NCBI GenBank assembly: GCA_013995675.1 | Contig: VWRR01000008.1 | Location: 310,001 to 374,000, forward strand | Source of the DNA: Cyanidiococcus yangmingshanensis | Taxonomy: Eukaryota; Rhodophyta; Bangiophyceae; Cyanidiales; Cyanidiaceae | Direction of reading: 5' to 3' | DNA: 64,000 nucleotides | Shown here: positions 53,940-64,000 of the stretch, piece by piece | Layout of the letters: each line of letters begins with the position of its first letter | How positions within the stretch are numbered: the first letter of the stretch is position 1 | Program-made: the position numbers and the translations under genes | Notes under the pieces: model-generated | The model's database searches: none | What the model saw: only the letters and a program-made list of their open reading frames with translations | Told to the model about the DNA's origin: nothing

Positions 53940-56900
53940 ATGGGGGACGAGTTAGAGTGTGCTCATCAACGAAGCACAACAAACGAGAGCATTCGTCGCT
54001 ATGTAGAGGAGCACGGTGGGAAGCGGCCAATTCAACGTTTGCTTGTGGCGAACAACGGGATTGCGGCCGTCAAGTGTATTCGTTCTATGCGACGATGGTC
54101 CTATGAAGCGTTTGGGGATGAGCGCGCGCTCGAGTTTGTAGCGATGGCCACGCCAGAGGATGTGCAAGCTAACGCGGAGTACATTCGACTGGCCGATCAG
54201 TTTGTGCCAGTTCCAGGTGGCACCAATAACCACAACTATGCGAATGTGGAACTGATTGTGGACGTTGCAGAACGACACGAGTGTGATGCGGTCTGGGCAG
54301 GTTGGGGCCATGCCAGCGAGAACCCTCTCCTGCCTTTACGTCTCGCTGAGACCGGTATCGCGTTCCTGGGGCCGGATTCCTCCGCGATGAAAGCACTGGG
54401 CGACAAGATCTCGGCAACGTTGCTAGCGCAGTCCGCAAACGTTCCGGTGGTGAACTGGAGCGGTGACGGGCTCCGTCTCGAGTACGATCGAGGACACGGT
54501 GCTGTCGATGAAGACGTCTATCGTCGAGCATGTGTGACGAATGCTGACGAAGCACGAGCTGCAGCGGATCGGATCGGGTACCCTGTGATGATCAAAGCGA
54601 GCGAGGGTGGCGGCGGTAAAGGCATCCGTTTGTGTCATCGACCAGAGGACGTTCGCGATGCTTTTCGTCAGGTCTCGGGAGAAGTGCCGGGTTCTCCTAT
54701 CTTTATCATGAGAATGGTGGATCAAGCTCGACATCTGGAGGTGCAGATCGTTGCAGATGAGTACGGTGAAGCGATTGCCCTATACGGACGCGACTGCTCC
54801 GTTCAGCGACGTCATCAGAAGATCATCGAGGAGGGACCCGTTGTGGCAACGCCTCCGCAGGTTTGGAAGGAACTGGAGAGTGGGGCTGTCCGCCTCGCCA
54901 AGATGGTCGGCTATCACGGTGCAGGTACTGTTGAATACCTGTATGATGGACGCTTTTACTTCCTCGAGTTGAATCCTCGACTGCAGGTAGAGCACCCGGT
55001 TACCGAGTGGATAACTGGGGTGAACTTGCCTGCCGTGCAGCTGCAGATCGCCATGGGCATTCCGCTACGATGTATCCCCGCGATACAGGCACTGTACCGG
55101 AACAGAAAGGACCTGGATTTGGAGACAGCGATACCGAACCCGCCAAATGGCCACGTGATTGCCTGTCGTGTAACTGCAGAGAATCCCGAGGAGGGATTTC
55201 AACCCACGAGCGGATCGATCCAGGAGCTCTCCTTTCGGAACACACCCAATGTTTGGGGTTATTTCAGCGTGGGCGCTTGGGGCGGTGTCCATGAGTATGC
55301 CGACTCCCAGTTTGGACATCTGTTTGCCTGGGGGCCTGACCGGGAGACCGCTCGCCGAAACATGGTGCTCGCATTGAAGGAGCTCAGTATTCGCGGTGAT
55401 ATTCGCACAACCGTAGAGTATCTGATTACTCTGCTTGAGCTGGAGTCGTATCGGGAGAACCGCATCCATACTCGATGGCTGGACAATCTCATTGCATCGA
55501 ATGTGAAACCTGAAAGGCCAGCCTCACATATCGCTGTTGTGATTGGAGCGGTCCACCAGGCATTTCGGGCAATGCAGGAGCGGCGGCGAACTTTCATGGA
55601 GTCGCTCAGCCGCGGCCAAGTACCACAACGCACGGACGCTTCTTGCATTGAATTTCAGGTCGAGCTTATCTACGATGATCAAAAATACGCCCTACAGGTC
55701 CGCCAAGCAGGCCCGAGTGCATTTCATGTCTCCCTCACTCATCAGGCTGATATGAAGGTACGTGTAGAGCTCCGACCCCTCCTTGATGGTGGCTTGCTGA
55801 TCATGTGCGATGGTCGCTCGTTCATCACGTATGCCAAAGAGGACTCTACTGGCATGCGTCTCACCATTGACGGACGCACCTGTTTGTTTCCCAATGAGCG
55901 CGATCCTACTCGCATCGCAGCGCAAGTCTCGGGGCGTCTCGTACGGTACCTGGTTGCCAATGATGAACACGTAGACCAAGGACAAGCCATTGCAGAGCTC
56001 GAAGTCATGAAAATGTACCTGAGCATTCAAGCGCCAGAGGCAGGGACCATACATCTGCTCAAACCAGCAGGTGCGGTTCTCGAACTTGGCGAAGTCTTCG
56101 CGCAACTTGACCTTGACGACCCGAGCAAAGTGCGCCAGGTGATGCCGTTTGACGGTCGCTTTCCGCCTATGCTTCCACCGCAGCGTCCCGGGAAGAAGCC
56201 CCATCAGCGTTTCGAGAATGCGCGACAACACATCGAAGCCCTGCTGGACGGATACGATGTGGATATGGAACCGCTGGGAACACTGCTGCAGCTGGCTCGC
56301 GCTGACCCAGCTGTGCCAGCCGGGGAGCTTCAAGATGCTCTATCCTTTTTGGCTGGACGGATTCCGTCGACGCTTCATGCTTCTCTGCTGGGTGCAGTCC
56401 TCGAACTGCGCGCGCTCCCTCGAGATGATCATGAACGCGTCGAGCAACTGCTCCAAGACATGAAGCGCATGATCACCGACGTATGTGAGGGCATCGCAAT
56501 CGCTGCTGACCGGGAAGTCTTCGAGGCAACCTTGCGCCCACTAACGACCATTCTAGAGCGGTACCTTCGAGATGGCCTGAAGGGCCACTACGAGCGCCTC
56601 ATTGTATCGCTCATGCAACGCTACATCACGACGGAGAAGCATTTTGCCCAGAGCCGTCGAATTGATGATGCTCTTTTCGATTTACGTGAACTCCATCGCG
56701 ACCATCTTGAAATAGTCGCTGACATGGTCCTTTCGCATGCACAGCTTGCTCGCAAGAACCAGTTAATGCTTGCGCTGCTGGAGCATGTCTCCCGGGATAC
56801 CAATCTCTTGCGCAGCGTCGCTATTCGGCAATGTCTACACGAAGTGGCCGCATTTATCCACCCTGATTATAGTCAGATCGCGTTGCGAGCCCGCCTCTTG

Positions 56901-59900
56901 CTAGCGAGCTCACGTCGCAAAGCACTTCCAGAGCGCCGAGAACGACTCGAGAAACAAATAGCGCGAGCGATCGAAGCACCCAATGAAGAGCAACGATACC
57001 GTCTTCTAACTGCGGTGGTCGAGTCCCAGGAAAGCATTCTTGATGCCCTAGTGAGTCTCACACTGGACGCGACTGTCTCCGTGGAAACCCGCAAAGCCGC
57101 CCTCCAATGTCAGGTACTTCGTGCCTACAAGGCATACCATGTCTACGACCTGATTGTGGAGACCGACGAGCAATACGGTTTCCTGCGTGCGCTCTGGCGT
57201 TTCCAATACCGTTCGAGCCTGAACTCGGTGAATAGTCTCTCGGGGATGAGGTCGATCCCTGCTGCATTGGCTGCAGCCTCGGCACCGCTGGCTCGTCGTC
57301 AACTGCGGAGCTACGACTCGGCCGATAATCTGCAAACGTGGGGCTTTCGGGTGGGTATGCTCGCTGTCTTCGAAAGCATACGGACGATGTTGAGTGGTTT
57401 TGACCGAGTTTTGAGCGTGTTCCGGGCCGAAACCGGAGGGGATATACCATCATCGCCCACAGCCATGGGGGTACGCACCTCGTCAGAGAGCGGTGTCGAA
57501 TCGACTGCAGAAGGCATTGGCGTCAATGTACTCACCATTGCGCTGCCTTGGACTGGATCTGAAGTGACCTATCTTGCAGAGAGCTTGAATCTTCCGGAGA
57601 ACGAGCGCGTTCGTTTGAATGGTGGCGACACCAGTGATTCCGAGCTCGGTGGTCGCTCTGCTGACTCGGTTTTGTCGCCTATCTGCGGAGCGCAAGCGTT
57701 CGATGCTCGCTGCTGGAATCAAAATGGTGACGTTCCTGGTTGCTCCCGGAGAGCTCTGTCTGCGTTCGTCGAACTGGTCCATGCCGCGTGAAAGTACCTA
57801 CCCTGGCTTTTACACCTTTCGGGCCTCGTTGGATTTTGGCGAGGACCCCATCTACCGCCATATCGATCCACCCACGGCGTTCCAGCTGGAGCTGAATCGC
57901 TTGGCAAACTTTCGAATCACTCGTTTCGAGCATCCAAATCGCTCTATTCACGTCTTCTATGCGGAAGATCGAACCGACAAGGGCGACGCCCGTTTCTTTG
58001 TCCGCGCCTTTGTACGACAGGCCGATGTATACGCAAGTCCAAGTGATACGACAGCGGTCTCGATTCCCGAGGCGGAGCGAACCTTTGTGGCCTGTTTGGA
58101 TGCGTTAGAGACGGCTCGCTGCGATCGACGCTTCCGTCGAACAGACTTTAACCATCTCTTTTTGCACTTGATTCCACGAGTACCGATCGATGTCGACGAT
58201 GTCGAGGCCATCTGTACGCGTATTTTCCATCGTTTCTCCTCTCGATGCTGGCGCTTGCGCATCTTTATGGTGGAGATCAAGGTCCATGTGGAGAAGATGG
58301 GTCCCAAGCCGCTTCGCTTCATTCTCTTTAATCCAACTGGCCATTCGCTTCGCGTGGAAGGCTACATAGAACACGGCGACCGATTGCTCTCGCTGGACTC
58401 GAGCGACCCCGGTCATTTGCATGGAACACCCGTCGATGAGCCGTACCAAGTGCTGAACCGTATCCAGCGGCGGAGAGTGGTGGCGCAGACGCTTGAAACG
58501 ACTTATGTCTATGATTACCAGGAGCTGTTTACGAAAGCGCTCCATGAGCAATGGCGAAGATATTCGCAAGAGCGCCTTCTGGGTGGCTTTCGTCGCCACA
58601 AAATTCCCCTGAAGTTGCTTACGTGCACCGAGCTCATTCTACGCGATGAGGATGACGAGGAGAGCGACTTGATCGAGACGAATCGTCCGCCAGGAGAGAA
58701 CGAGATTGGCATGGTTGCCTGGCGTTACACGTTTTTCACGCCAGAGTACCCGCTTGGTCGTGATGCGATCGTCATTGCCAATGATATCACTTATTTGAGT
58801 GGCTCCTTTGGACCGCGAGAGGATCGACTCTTTGCCAAGGCATCACAGTTGGCCAGAACGCTGGGGATTCCCCGTATTTACATAGCGGCGAATAGTGGCG
58901 CTCGGATTGGTCTTGCTGATGAACTTCGCCATGTTTTCCGTGTTGAGTGGATTGATGCTCAGGACCCGAGTCGGGGATTCCAGTATCTCTACCTGGAAGC
59001 GGCCGATAAGCTCAGATATGAGGATGAACTCGGTATGGTACGAACTCGCGATCTGGGAAACGGCAAGTACGCCCTGGTAGACATCTACGGTGCCGAGGAC
59101 GGTATTGGTGTGGAGAATCTGATGGGCTCGGCAAGGATCGCAGCCGAGACATCTGCTGCATACAACGACTGCTTCACCATCACCTACGTTGCTGCTCGTT
59201 GTGTTGGCATTGGAGCCTATCTGGTTCGTCTTGGGCAACGGGTCATTCAGCGCGATCACAATGCACCCATTATCCTTACCGGATACTCTGCACTGAACAA
59301 GCTACTTGGCCGAGAGGTGTATACGAGCCATGAACAGCTCGGTGGAACCAAAATCATGTACCCGAATGGTGTGACGCATTTGCGTGTTCCGAACGACTAC
59401 GAGGGTGTTCGAGCCATTCTCGGGTGGCTCTCGTTCGTGCCAAGGATTCAGGGCGAGCGGCCACCAATGATAGACTCCATCGATTCAGTTGGGCGAGAAG
59501 TTGATTACGATCTTCGGTCTGAAAACGAAGACGTACGCTTCGCGATTGAAGGCAAATGGATTGGTCCTTTCGCAATGGAGTCCCCGTCCAACGTCTCGAT
59601 CAACGCCACGACTGGGGTAGCTCCGGTGATATCGACGCTTGCTGCCAGTGGACCATTGAGTTCCAATGCCGACGGCGCTGGCGCTGAGAGCAAGCAACGT
59701 ACCCGTTCTCGTGGCGGCTCTCAGGGCGCTCCGCTGGTCACCACTAGTGTCGCATCAACGTCCGCCTACGCTCTTGCGAGACCGCCAGTCAAGCATGCTA
59801 GGAGCCTCGGTACTGAAACTGGCGGGGCGGCTTCAGGTGCGTCCGATGTCGCTGCAACTAGCGCAACTGGAGCGAGTATGAAAGGAGGTGCACCTCGCCA

Positions 59901-61869
59901 CGATGAAGACGCCCATGCTGCGAGCGACCTAGTCGAGAACGCGTCCAACGCAGCGCCGTCGACTGAGGGAACTAGGGAAGCGCCTCCACCTTTCGGAATG
60001 ACCAGGTCACCTCTCTGGACATCGTCGACGATAGAGTGGAATAGCATGGACTCGTCGTCGGTTGGAGCGTTGGGGGCCTCACCGCCACATTCACCGGACC
60101 TTTCCGTATACAGTCCCTATGAGGGTGGCTCCCCTCCGCTCCCGCTCATGACCAGTGAAACGTTGGCCTTGAACGACACCAGCGGGCTGAGAGTAGGCTC
60201 TCCACTACTTCATGCAGGAGATGCTTTCTCCGCGACCAACGGGAAGGCCAATGCCCTAACGAATCTCGGCTCGGCCTCGAGAAGCCAGCTAGTACAGAAT
60301 GGCCAGCTGGGCTTTGCGAGCGCCAACAACAACAACAACAATCCTAATAATAATGTTGCGGGCGTGAGCCTCAACAATGCGGGTGCAGGCCACCCGAGCC
60401 ATATCGCCAACGGTAGCGCCGCGCTGGCACCATACGCTTCGAGCACGATCACGGCGGATAACCAGGGATACGTCTTTCTCGCTGGACTCTTTGATCGTCA
60501 CTCGTTTCGGGAGACGCTGGCTGGTTGGGCCAAGTCGGTTGTGGTTGGTCGTGCTCGTCTTGGTGGTATTCCGGTGGGCGTCGTCGCAGCCCAGACGGTA
60601 ACGACGGAGAAAGTCATTCCGCCAGACCCTGCCGCCCCTGATTCACGGGAAGTTCGGGAGCAGCAAGCAGGTCAGGTATGGTATCCGGACTCGTCGTTCA
60701 AAACGGCACAATGCATTCGTGATTTTGATCGAGAGGGGCTGCCACTCTTTATTTTAGCCAATTGGCGCGGTTTCTCTGGCGGCGCCCGAGACATGTTCCA
60801 AGAGGTGCTCAAGTTTGGTGCTGAGATCGTCGATGCGTTGCGAGTCTACTCGAAGCCCGTCTTCGTGTATATACCACCGGGCGGTGAACTTCGTGGCGGT
60901 GCCTGGGTTGTCCTTGACACCGCCATCAATCCTCGATACATTGAGATGTATGCTGACGAGAGTGCGCGAGGAGGTGTCCTCGAGCCAGCTGGCACTGTAG
61001 ACATCAAGTTTCGTACAAGGGATCTGTTGAAAACGATGCAAAGACTTTTACGGTTCGGAGAGCCCAAACTCGACCCTGATCATGGACAAGCGAGCCATTC
61101 AGCGAGCGCCAGCTCCGAAACAGTCCCTTTGCAGAAGTGCTCGGCTAGGACCGCTACTGGTGATAAGGCGAATACGACTGGAGGCTCCTCTGGCTCGCTG
61201 GTGGCGACGACGGCGACCGAAAACAACTTGAACGCTTTCGAAGGCGAGGTGCGTCTTCCGCAAGAGCAGGCGCTTGTGCCCATCTTCCGGCAGATTGCCA
61301 TGGCTTTTGCTGATTTGCACGACACCCCAGGACGAATGCAACACAAACGAGCAATACGACGTATCGTATCGTGGAGAACGAGCCGAACATTTTTCTACTG
61401 GCGCCTTCGGCGACGACTGGCCGAGGAGGAGCTCCGCAGCCGGGTTCTGCTCGCGGATCCAGAGCTCTCTCCACCCGAGTTGGATGCATTGCTCCGAAAG
61501 TGGGCTCGCGCGCATGATCCTGCTCTCGAAGGCGATGTCTATGATCTAGATGATCCAAGCGTCGTCCAATGGCTCGAGGACGAATTGGATACGCAACTGG
61601 AACGCCGGCTGCACAAGTTGCGAGAGGCCCGAGCAGCGCGCCAGGCCATTGCCCTGACAGCTGACGCACCCGAAGCCCTTGTTGCAGCTGTCGAGCGCTC
61701 ACTCGTACAGATGGATGAAGAGGGCCGTGCAGAATGGCTCCGAACACTCAGTGCACGTCTAGAAAGTGCTTCTGTCAATCTGGATGATATTTCAGCATCG
61801 GTCTCGGATGCGAATACCGCGACAAGAAGGCTGTCCGGTCGGGGCCTGCTCCGCCGTATTCTCGGCTAG
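53940..61869 (+). CDS. ACC1: homomeric (eukaryotic) acetyl-CoA carboxylase, frame-broken
   Basis: About 2,640 residues from the ATG at 53940; more upstream codons are open but lack homology. The enzyme carboxylates acetyl-CoA to malonyl-CoA in one multidomain chain. Biotin carboxylase: KRPIQRLLVANNGIAAVKCI, KASEGGGGKGIR (about residue 219) and LQVEHPVTEWITGVNLPAVQ. BCCP: ELEVMKMYL, biotinyl Lys about 691. Then comes the long central domain (FHVSLTHQ and helical repeats). Carboxyltransferase: MVAWRYTFFTPEYPLG, IYIAANSGARIGLADE, GLFDRHSFRETLAGW, VVVGRARLGGIPVGVV, LANWRGFSGGARDMF and YIPPGGELRGGAWVVLD. The frame changes once by +1 between about 57615 and 57650, just before the AGIKMVTFLV block. 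A 290-residue low-complexity insert interrupts the carboxyltransferase domain, and a smaller one lies at about 61070-61240. Red algae of this group also encode acc genes in the plastid, so this is probably the cytosolic enzyme. Confidence 0.95.
59580..60445 (+). other. low-complexity insert in the carboxyltransferase domain
   Basis: About 290 codons rich in Ser, Ala, Thr, Gly and Asn, placed between DVRFAIEGKWIG and GYVFLAGLFDRHSF. In yeast and human enzymes the equivalent segments are almost adjacent. It stays in frame, has no stop, and shows no splice-like borders that I can defend. It is therefore read as coding rather than as an intron. Confidence 0.8.
60325..60354 (+). repeat. AAC/AAT triplet run in ACC1
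   Basis: Five AAC units, AAT, CCT, then three AAT units, coding for a nearly pure Asn tract inside the carboxyltransferase insert. It resembles the AAC/ACA runs inside VPS13. Confidence 0.8.
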
Positions 61870-63085
61870 ACGGTCCCATGGAGGCACACGACGCGAACGT
61901 CTGTCGTGAGCATCACATTTCTGACCATTTCGTGAAAGCATCTGGGTCTTTCCTTTGTGACGAGCTTTTAAAAGGTACTTGACGACGTCTCTCTTGGTTT
62001 GACGTGAGCAGAAAACACGATCGCAAGCGGGTTGGTGTACTCAGAGGGCATCCCGCGTCCTGGTGATCCAAACTGAGCCATTGCGGGAACTCGTATGTTT
62101 TGAAACCGGGATCCGAAATGATCTTTTGCGAGTTTTAGGGGTTCTTTGGGAGAGCAACCCGCGGGAGAGACAAGCCCCCGCCCAAATCATCAAGTTGCGG
62201 AGCAAGTTTTGATAACGGTCGCATCGAGTCGATTCCCAGACCTGGTGTCGATTCATGGAACGGCGCTACCCTAGGCGTCTACGACGGTTGGCGAGCATGT
62301 TTGTATTTCGTTGAGCGCGATACCAAGGACGCACCACGTAAAGAATAAAGAGTTTGGGAATGGTCTGAGACGAAACCAGTGATGATGGACGGATGCGTCG
62401 TCACCTGCGGCTACTTGAAGCGATTCGATTACTGTGCAGGTTTTCTGTCTCCGGTTCTGTTTCGAAAGCTGCAAGTCTGCGGCTTCATGGTTTTATGGAT
62501 TCGTTATTGGAGAATATTCAAGGAATGTGACGGCGAGAGGAAACGATTGCCATACGAGAATAGGAGGAAAGAGATCGCTTAAGGATCATTCAGCAAACAG
62601 ACGTCTCCTGGGGAGACGATCATGGCACTAGGGTCGAGCGCGCGTTTGGTCTCCACGCCATCGTTTTGGATCAAAGCTGTTTTGCTGCCTGTTGTCGACC
62701 ATGTGTATCATGAAGCAGGAGCGCGGGTAAACTCCCGGTTAAGTAGCCACGCAAAGGAAACAGAGTTGTGTCTAGGAGCGAGTCCTGATCTCCGATCCGG
62801 AACAGGTTCGCGCTGCCAGTTTGGAAGGGGTTTCTAAAGGCATCCAAGAGTGCCGTGATGCAACCTCTCCCGCCTCGATTGAATTTGGATCAGCCTCCAA
62901 TAGATGGACTCTTCCACGAATGCAGCTCGCTCTGATGCCGAGTGCGTCAACCAGAGTTGGTCCCGAGGGAGCATCAGGTGCCAATTGCCTATCTCGCGAA
63001 CGTCAAACTTGTCACGGGTTCGGTGCTTCGACCCTCCATCATCGGGCCCACCAGAGTCTTTGTCAAAGCTGTTGGAAGAGATGCG
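61870..63085. other. convergent intergenic, 1.2 kb
   Basis: Holds the 3' ends of acetyl-CoA carboxylase (+) and HMG-CoA synthase (-). An aaagaataaagag word at about 62339-62352 could be a polyadenylation signal for the carboxylase mRNA (weak). No gene is recognised; plus-strand frames at 62821-63282 are partly shadows of HMG-CoA synthase. Confidence 0.45.
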
Positions 63086-64000
63086 CTAGGTTGCTGTCAC
63101 CGGACCCAGGTAGCGATCGTAGTAACGAATACCTCGATCATCGATGCGAACAAGGTAGTAGGTGCCAGGAAAGAGCGCCTGGATCGGATCGCTTGGCTCG
63201 TAGTCACATGCGCCATAGTTGTCCTCGCGTAGAGCCAGCGTCTCATGAAAGACAGCTGGCGAAACGAGTCGGCGCCTGTTGAGGCGCTCGAAGAGGCCTA
63301 CACGTTCGAGCAGGGCCTCAGGCGATGCGACCACGCGCATCGTGTACATCGAGGCAGCCATACCACTACCAAAGCCAAACAACACGATGCGTTTGCCTAG
63401 CGCACGATCTCCTTCGCTGCTAAGTAAACAGAGCAAGTTCCCAAAAAGAGAAGCCGTGTACGCGTTACCGGTCTGCTGAGCCAGCGTCGTCGAGGGCGCA
63501 CACTTGACCTTATAGAGTGGCGCAGAGAGTCGCAAGAGCGTCTGCATGAGCGCTCGATCCCAGTAAGTGCTGGGTGGAGGAATCAATATGCCCTGCTTAT
63601 CCTTCATCAGGGACAAGTGCTCCGATGGGACTCGACGTTCTTCGTGCATCCCTTTTGACAGGTCACTCGCCAATGCCAGATCAGGATATCGAAGGCAATC
63701 ACAGAGCAGGAGCCGTGCAAATGATTTCCGCACCAATTTGTTGAATGGAGCGTGAAACACGGTATAGTCAATGCGGGTCCAGCGATGTGCGATGGAATCA
63801 TGGGGTGTCCCCGTGGGCGCTACATCGCTGTGCTCTTCGCCGGCCACCATCGTGCAGCGAAGATCCACGGAGGCCTCCAGCTGAGCTCCATCTGCTCCCT
63901 GCTGGTCCGTCGGAGCGCTCCGCTGCATTCGGCGACGGAGGGCGTCGCGGGCCTGTCGCTCGACCCGTCCAGTAAACTTGGCATAGCAAATATCGAGCGC
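63086..64000 (-). CDS. HMGS: HMG-CoA synthase, C-terminal part, cut by the window edge
   Basis: 304 codons plus stop are visible, and the gene continues beyond 64000. HMG-CoA synthase condenses acetoacetyl-CoA with acetyl-CoA to 3-hydroxy-3-methylglutaryl-CoA. The visible part starts ALDICYAKFTGR (family: YL-ALD-CY). It contains TVFHAPFNKLVRKSFARL with the catalytic His, TGNAYTASLFGNLLCLLSS, GKRIVLFGFGSGMAASMYTM and ALFPGTYYLVRID. The catalytic Cys and Glu lie upstream, outside the window. A stretch of about 45 residues (QGADGAQLEASVDLRC onward) replaces a shorter loop before the His motif. The gene converges on acetyl-CoA carboxylase. The product is cytosolic in most eukaryotes. Whether a full mevalonate pathway exists here cannot be seen from the window. 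Confidence 0.93.
   Translation of the reverse strand, partial: ALDICYAKFTGRVERQARDALRRRMQRSAPTDQQGADGAQLEASVDLRCTMVAGEEHSDVAPTGTPHDSIAHRWTRIDYTVFHAPFNKLVRKSFARLLLCDCLRYPDLALASDLSKGMHEERRVPSEHLSLMKDKQGILIPPPSTYWDRALMQTLLRLSAPLYKVKCAPSTTLAQQTGNAYTASLFGNLLCLLSSEGDRALGKRIVLFGFGSGMAASMYTMRVVASPEALLERVGLFERLNRRRLVSPAVFHETLALREDNYGACDYEPSDPIQALFPGTYYLVRIDDRGIRYYDRYLGPVTAT

Noticed and set aside
1-64000. tRNA, rRNA, CRISPR arrays, retroelements or DNA transposons
   Set aside because: I looked for B-box words of the ggttcgaNtcc type, regularly spaced repeats, terminal repeats and reverse-transcriptase or transposase motifs, and saw none I could defend. A covariance or profile search could still find a divergent tRNA.

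Overview
This window is nuclear DNA of a unicellular eukaryotic alga. The best fit is a cyanidiophycean red alga of the Cyanidioschyzon type. The genes are large, dense and apparently intron-free. They code for typical eukaryotic products (VPS13, SDS22, CTF8, DPH2, GRC3/NOL9, homomeric acetyl-CoA carboxylase, SLC33A1) alongside products tied to a photosynthetic cell (an NDC1-type NADH dehydrogenase and a RUS/DUF647 protein). There are no operons, bacterial ribosome-binding sites, CRISPR arrays or recognisable transposons. The lineage is an inference from gene content and architecture, not from a marker gene.

Layout. 0.6-16.5 kb: a glutamate/aspartate-type mitochondrial carrier, an unknown coiled-coil membrane protein, a gamma-glutamylcyclotransferase-like protein, diphthamide synthesis subunit DPH2, a 2-oxoglutarate/Fe(II) dioxygenase, a RUS-family protein and CutA. 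16.9-31.9 kb: one gene of about 15 kb for a VPS13-class bridge-like lipid transfer protein. 32.4-41 kb: a D-amino-acid-oxidase-type flavoenzyme, NDC1, CTF8, and an SLC13-type anion transporter with two RCK_C domains. 42.3-47.8 kb: GRC3/NOL9 polynucleotide kinase, a NUMOD3-motif protein and an EgtD-type histidine methyltransferase. 49.3-64 kb: SDS22, an SLC33A1 acetyl-CoA transporter, homomeric acetyl-CoA carboxylase, and the C-terminal part of HMG-CoA synthase running off the right edge. The last three are consecutive and all handle acetyl-CoA.

Two patterns cut across the window. First, at least seven conserved genes (carrier, DPH2, dioxygenase, VPS13, D-amino-acid oxidase, GRC3, acetyl-CoA carboxylase) are each open in two or more consecutive frames, with homology continuing across the junction. 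That makes about 19 one-step frame changes, mostly of the same +1 sense. Assembly indels are the simplest explanation. Real frameshift alleles or programmed frameshifting are not excluded from sequence alone. Second, several conserved proteins carry long Ser/Ala/Thr/Asn-rich inserts inside their folded domains. The most striking is about 290 residues inside the carboxyltransferase domain of acetyl-CoA carboxylase.

Non-coding features include three CATGCATG palindromes upstream of the cyclotransferase-like gene, a 20-bp perfect inverted repeat upstream of CTF8, a 112-bp tandem duplication after the anion transporter, and a 29-bp tandem repeat upstream of EgtD.
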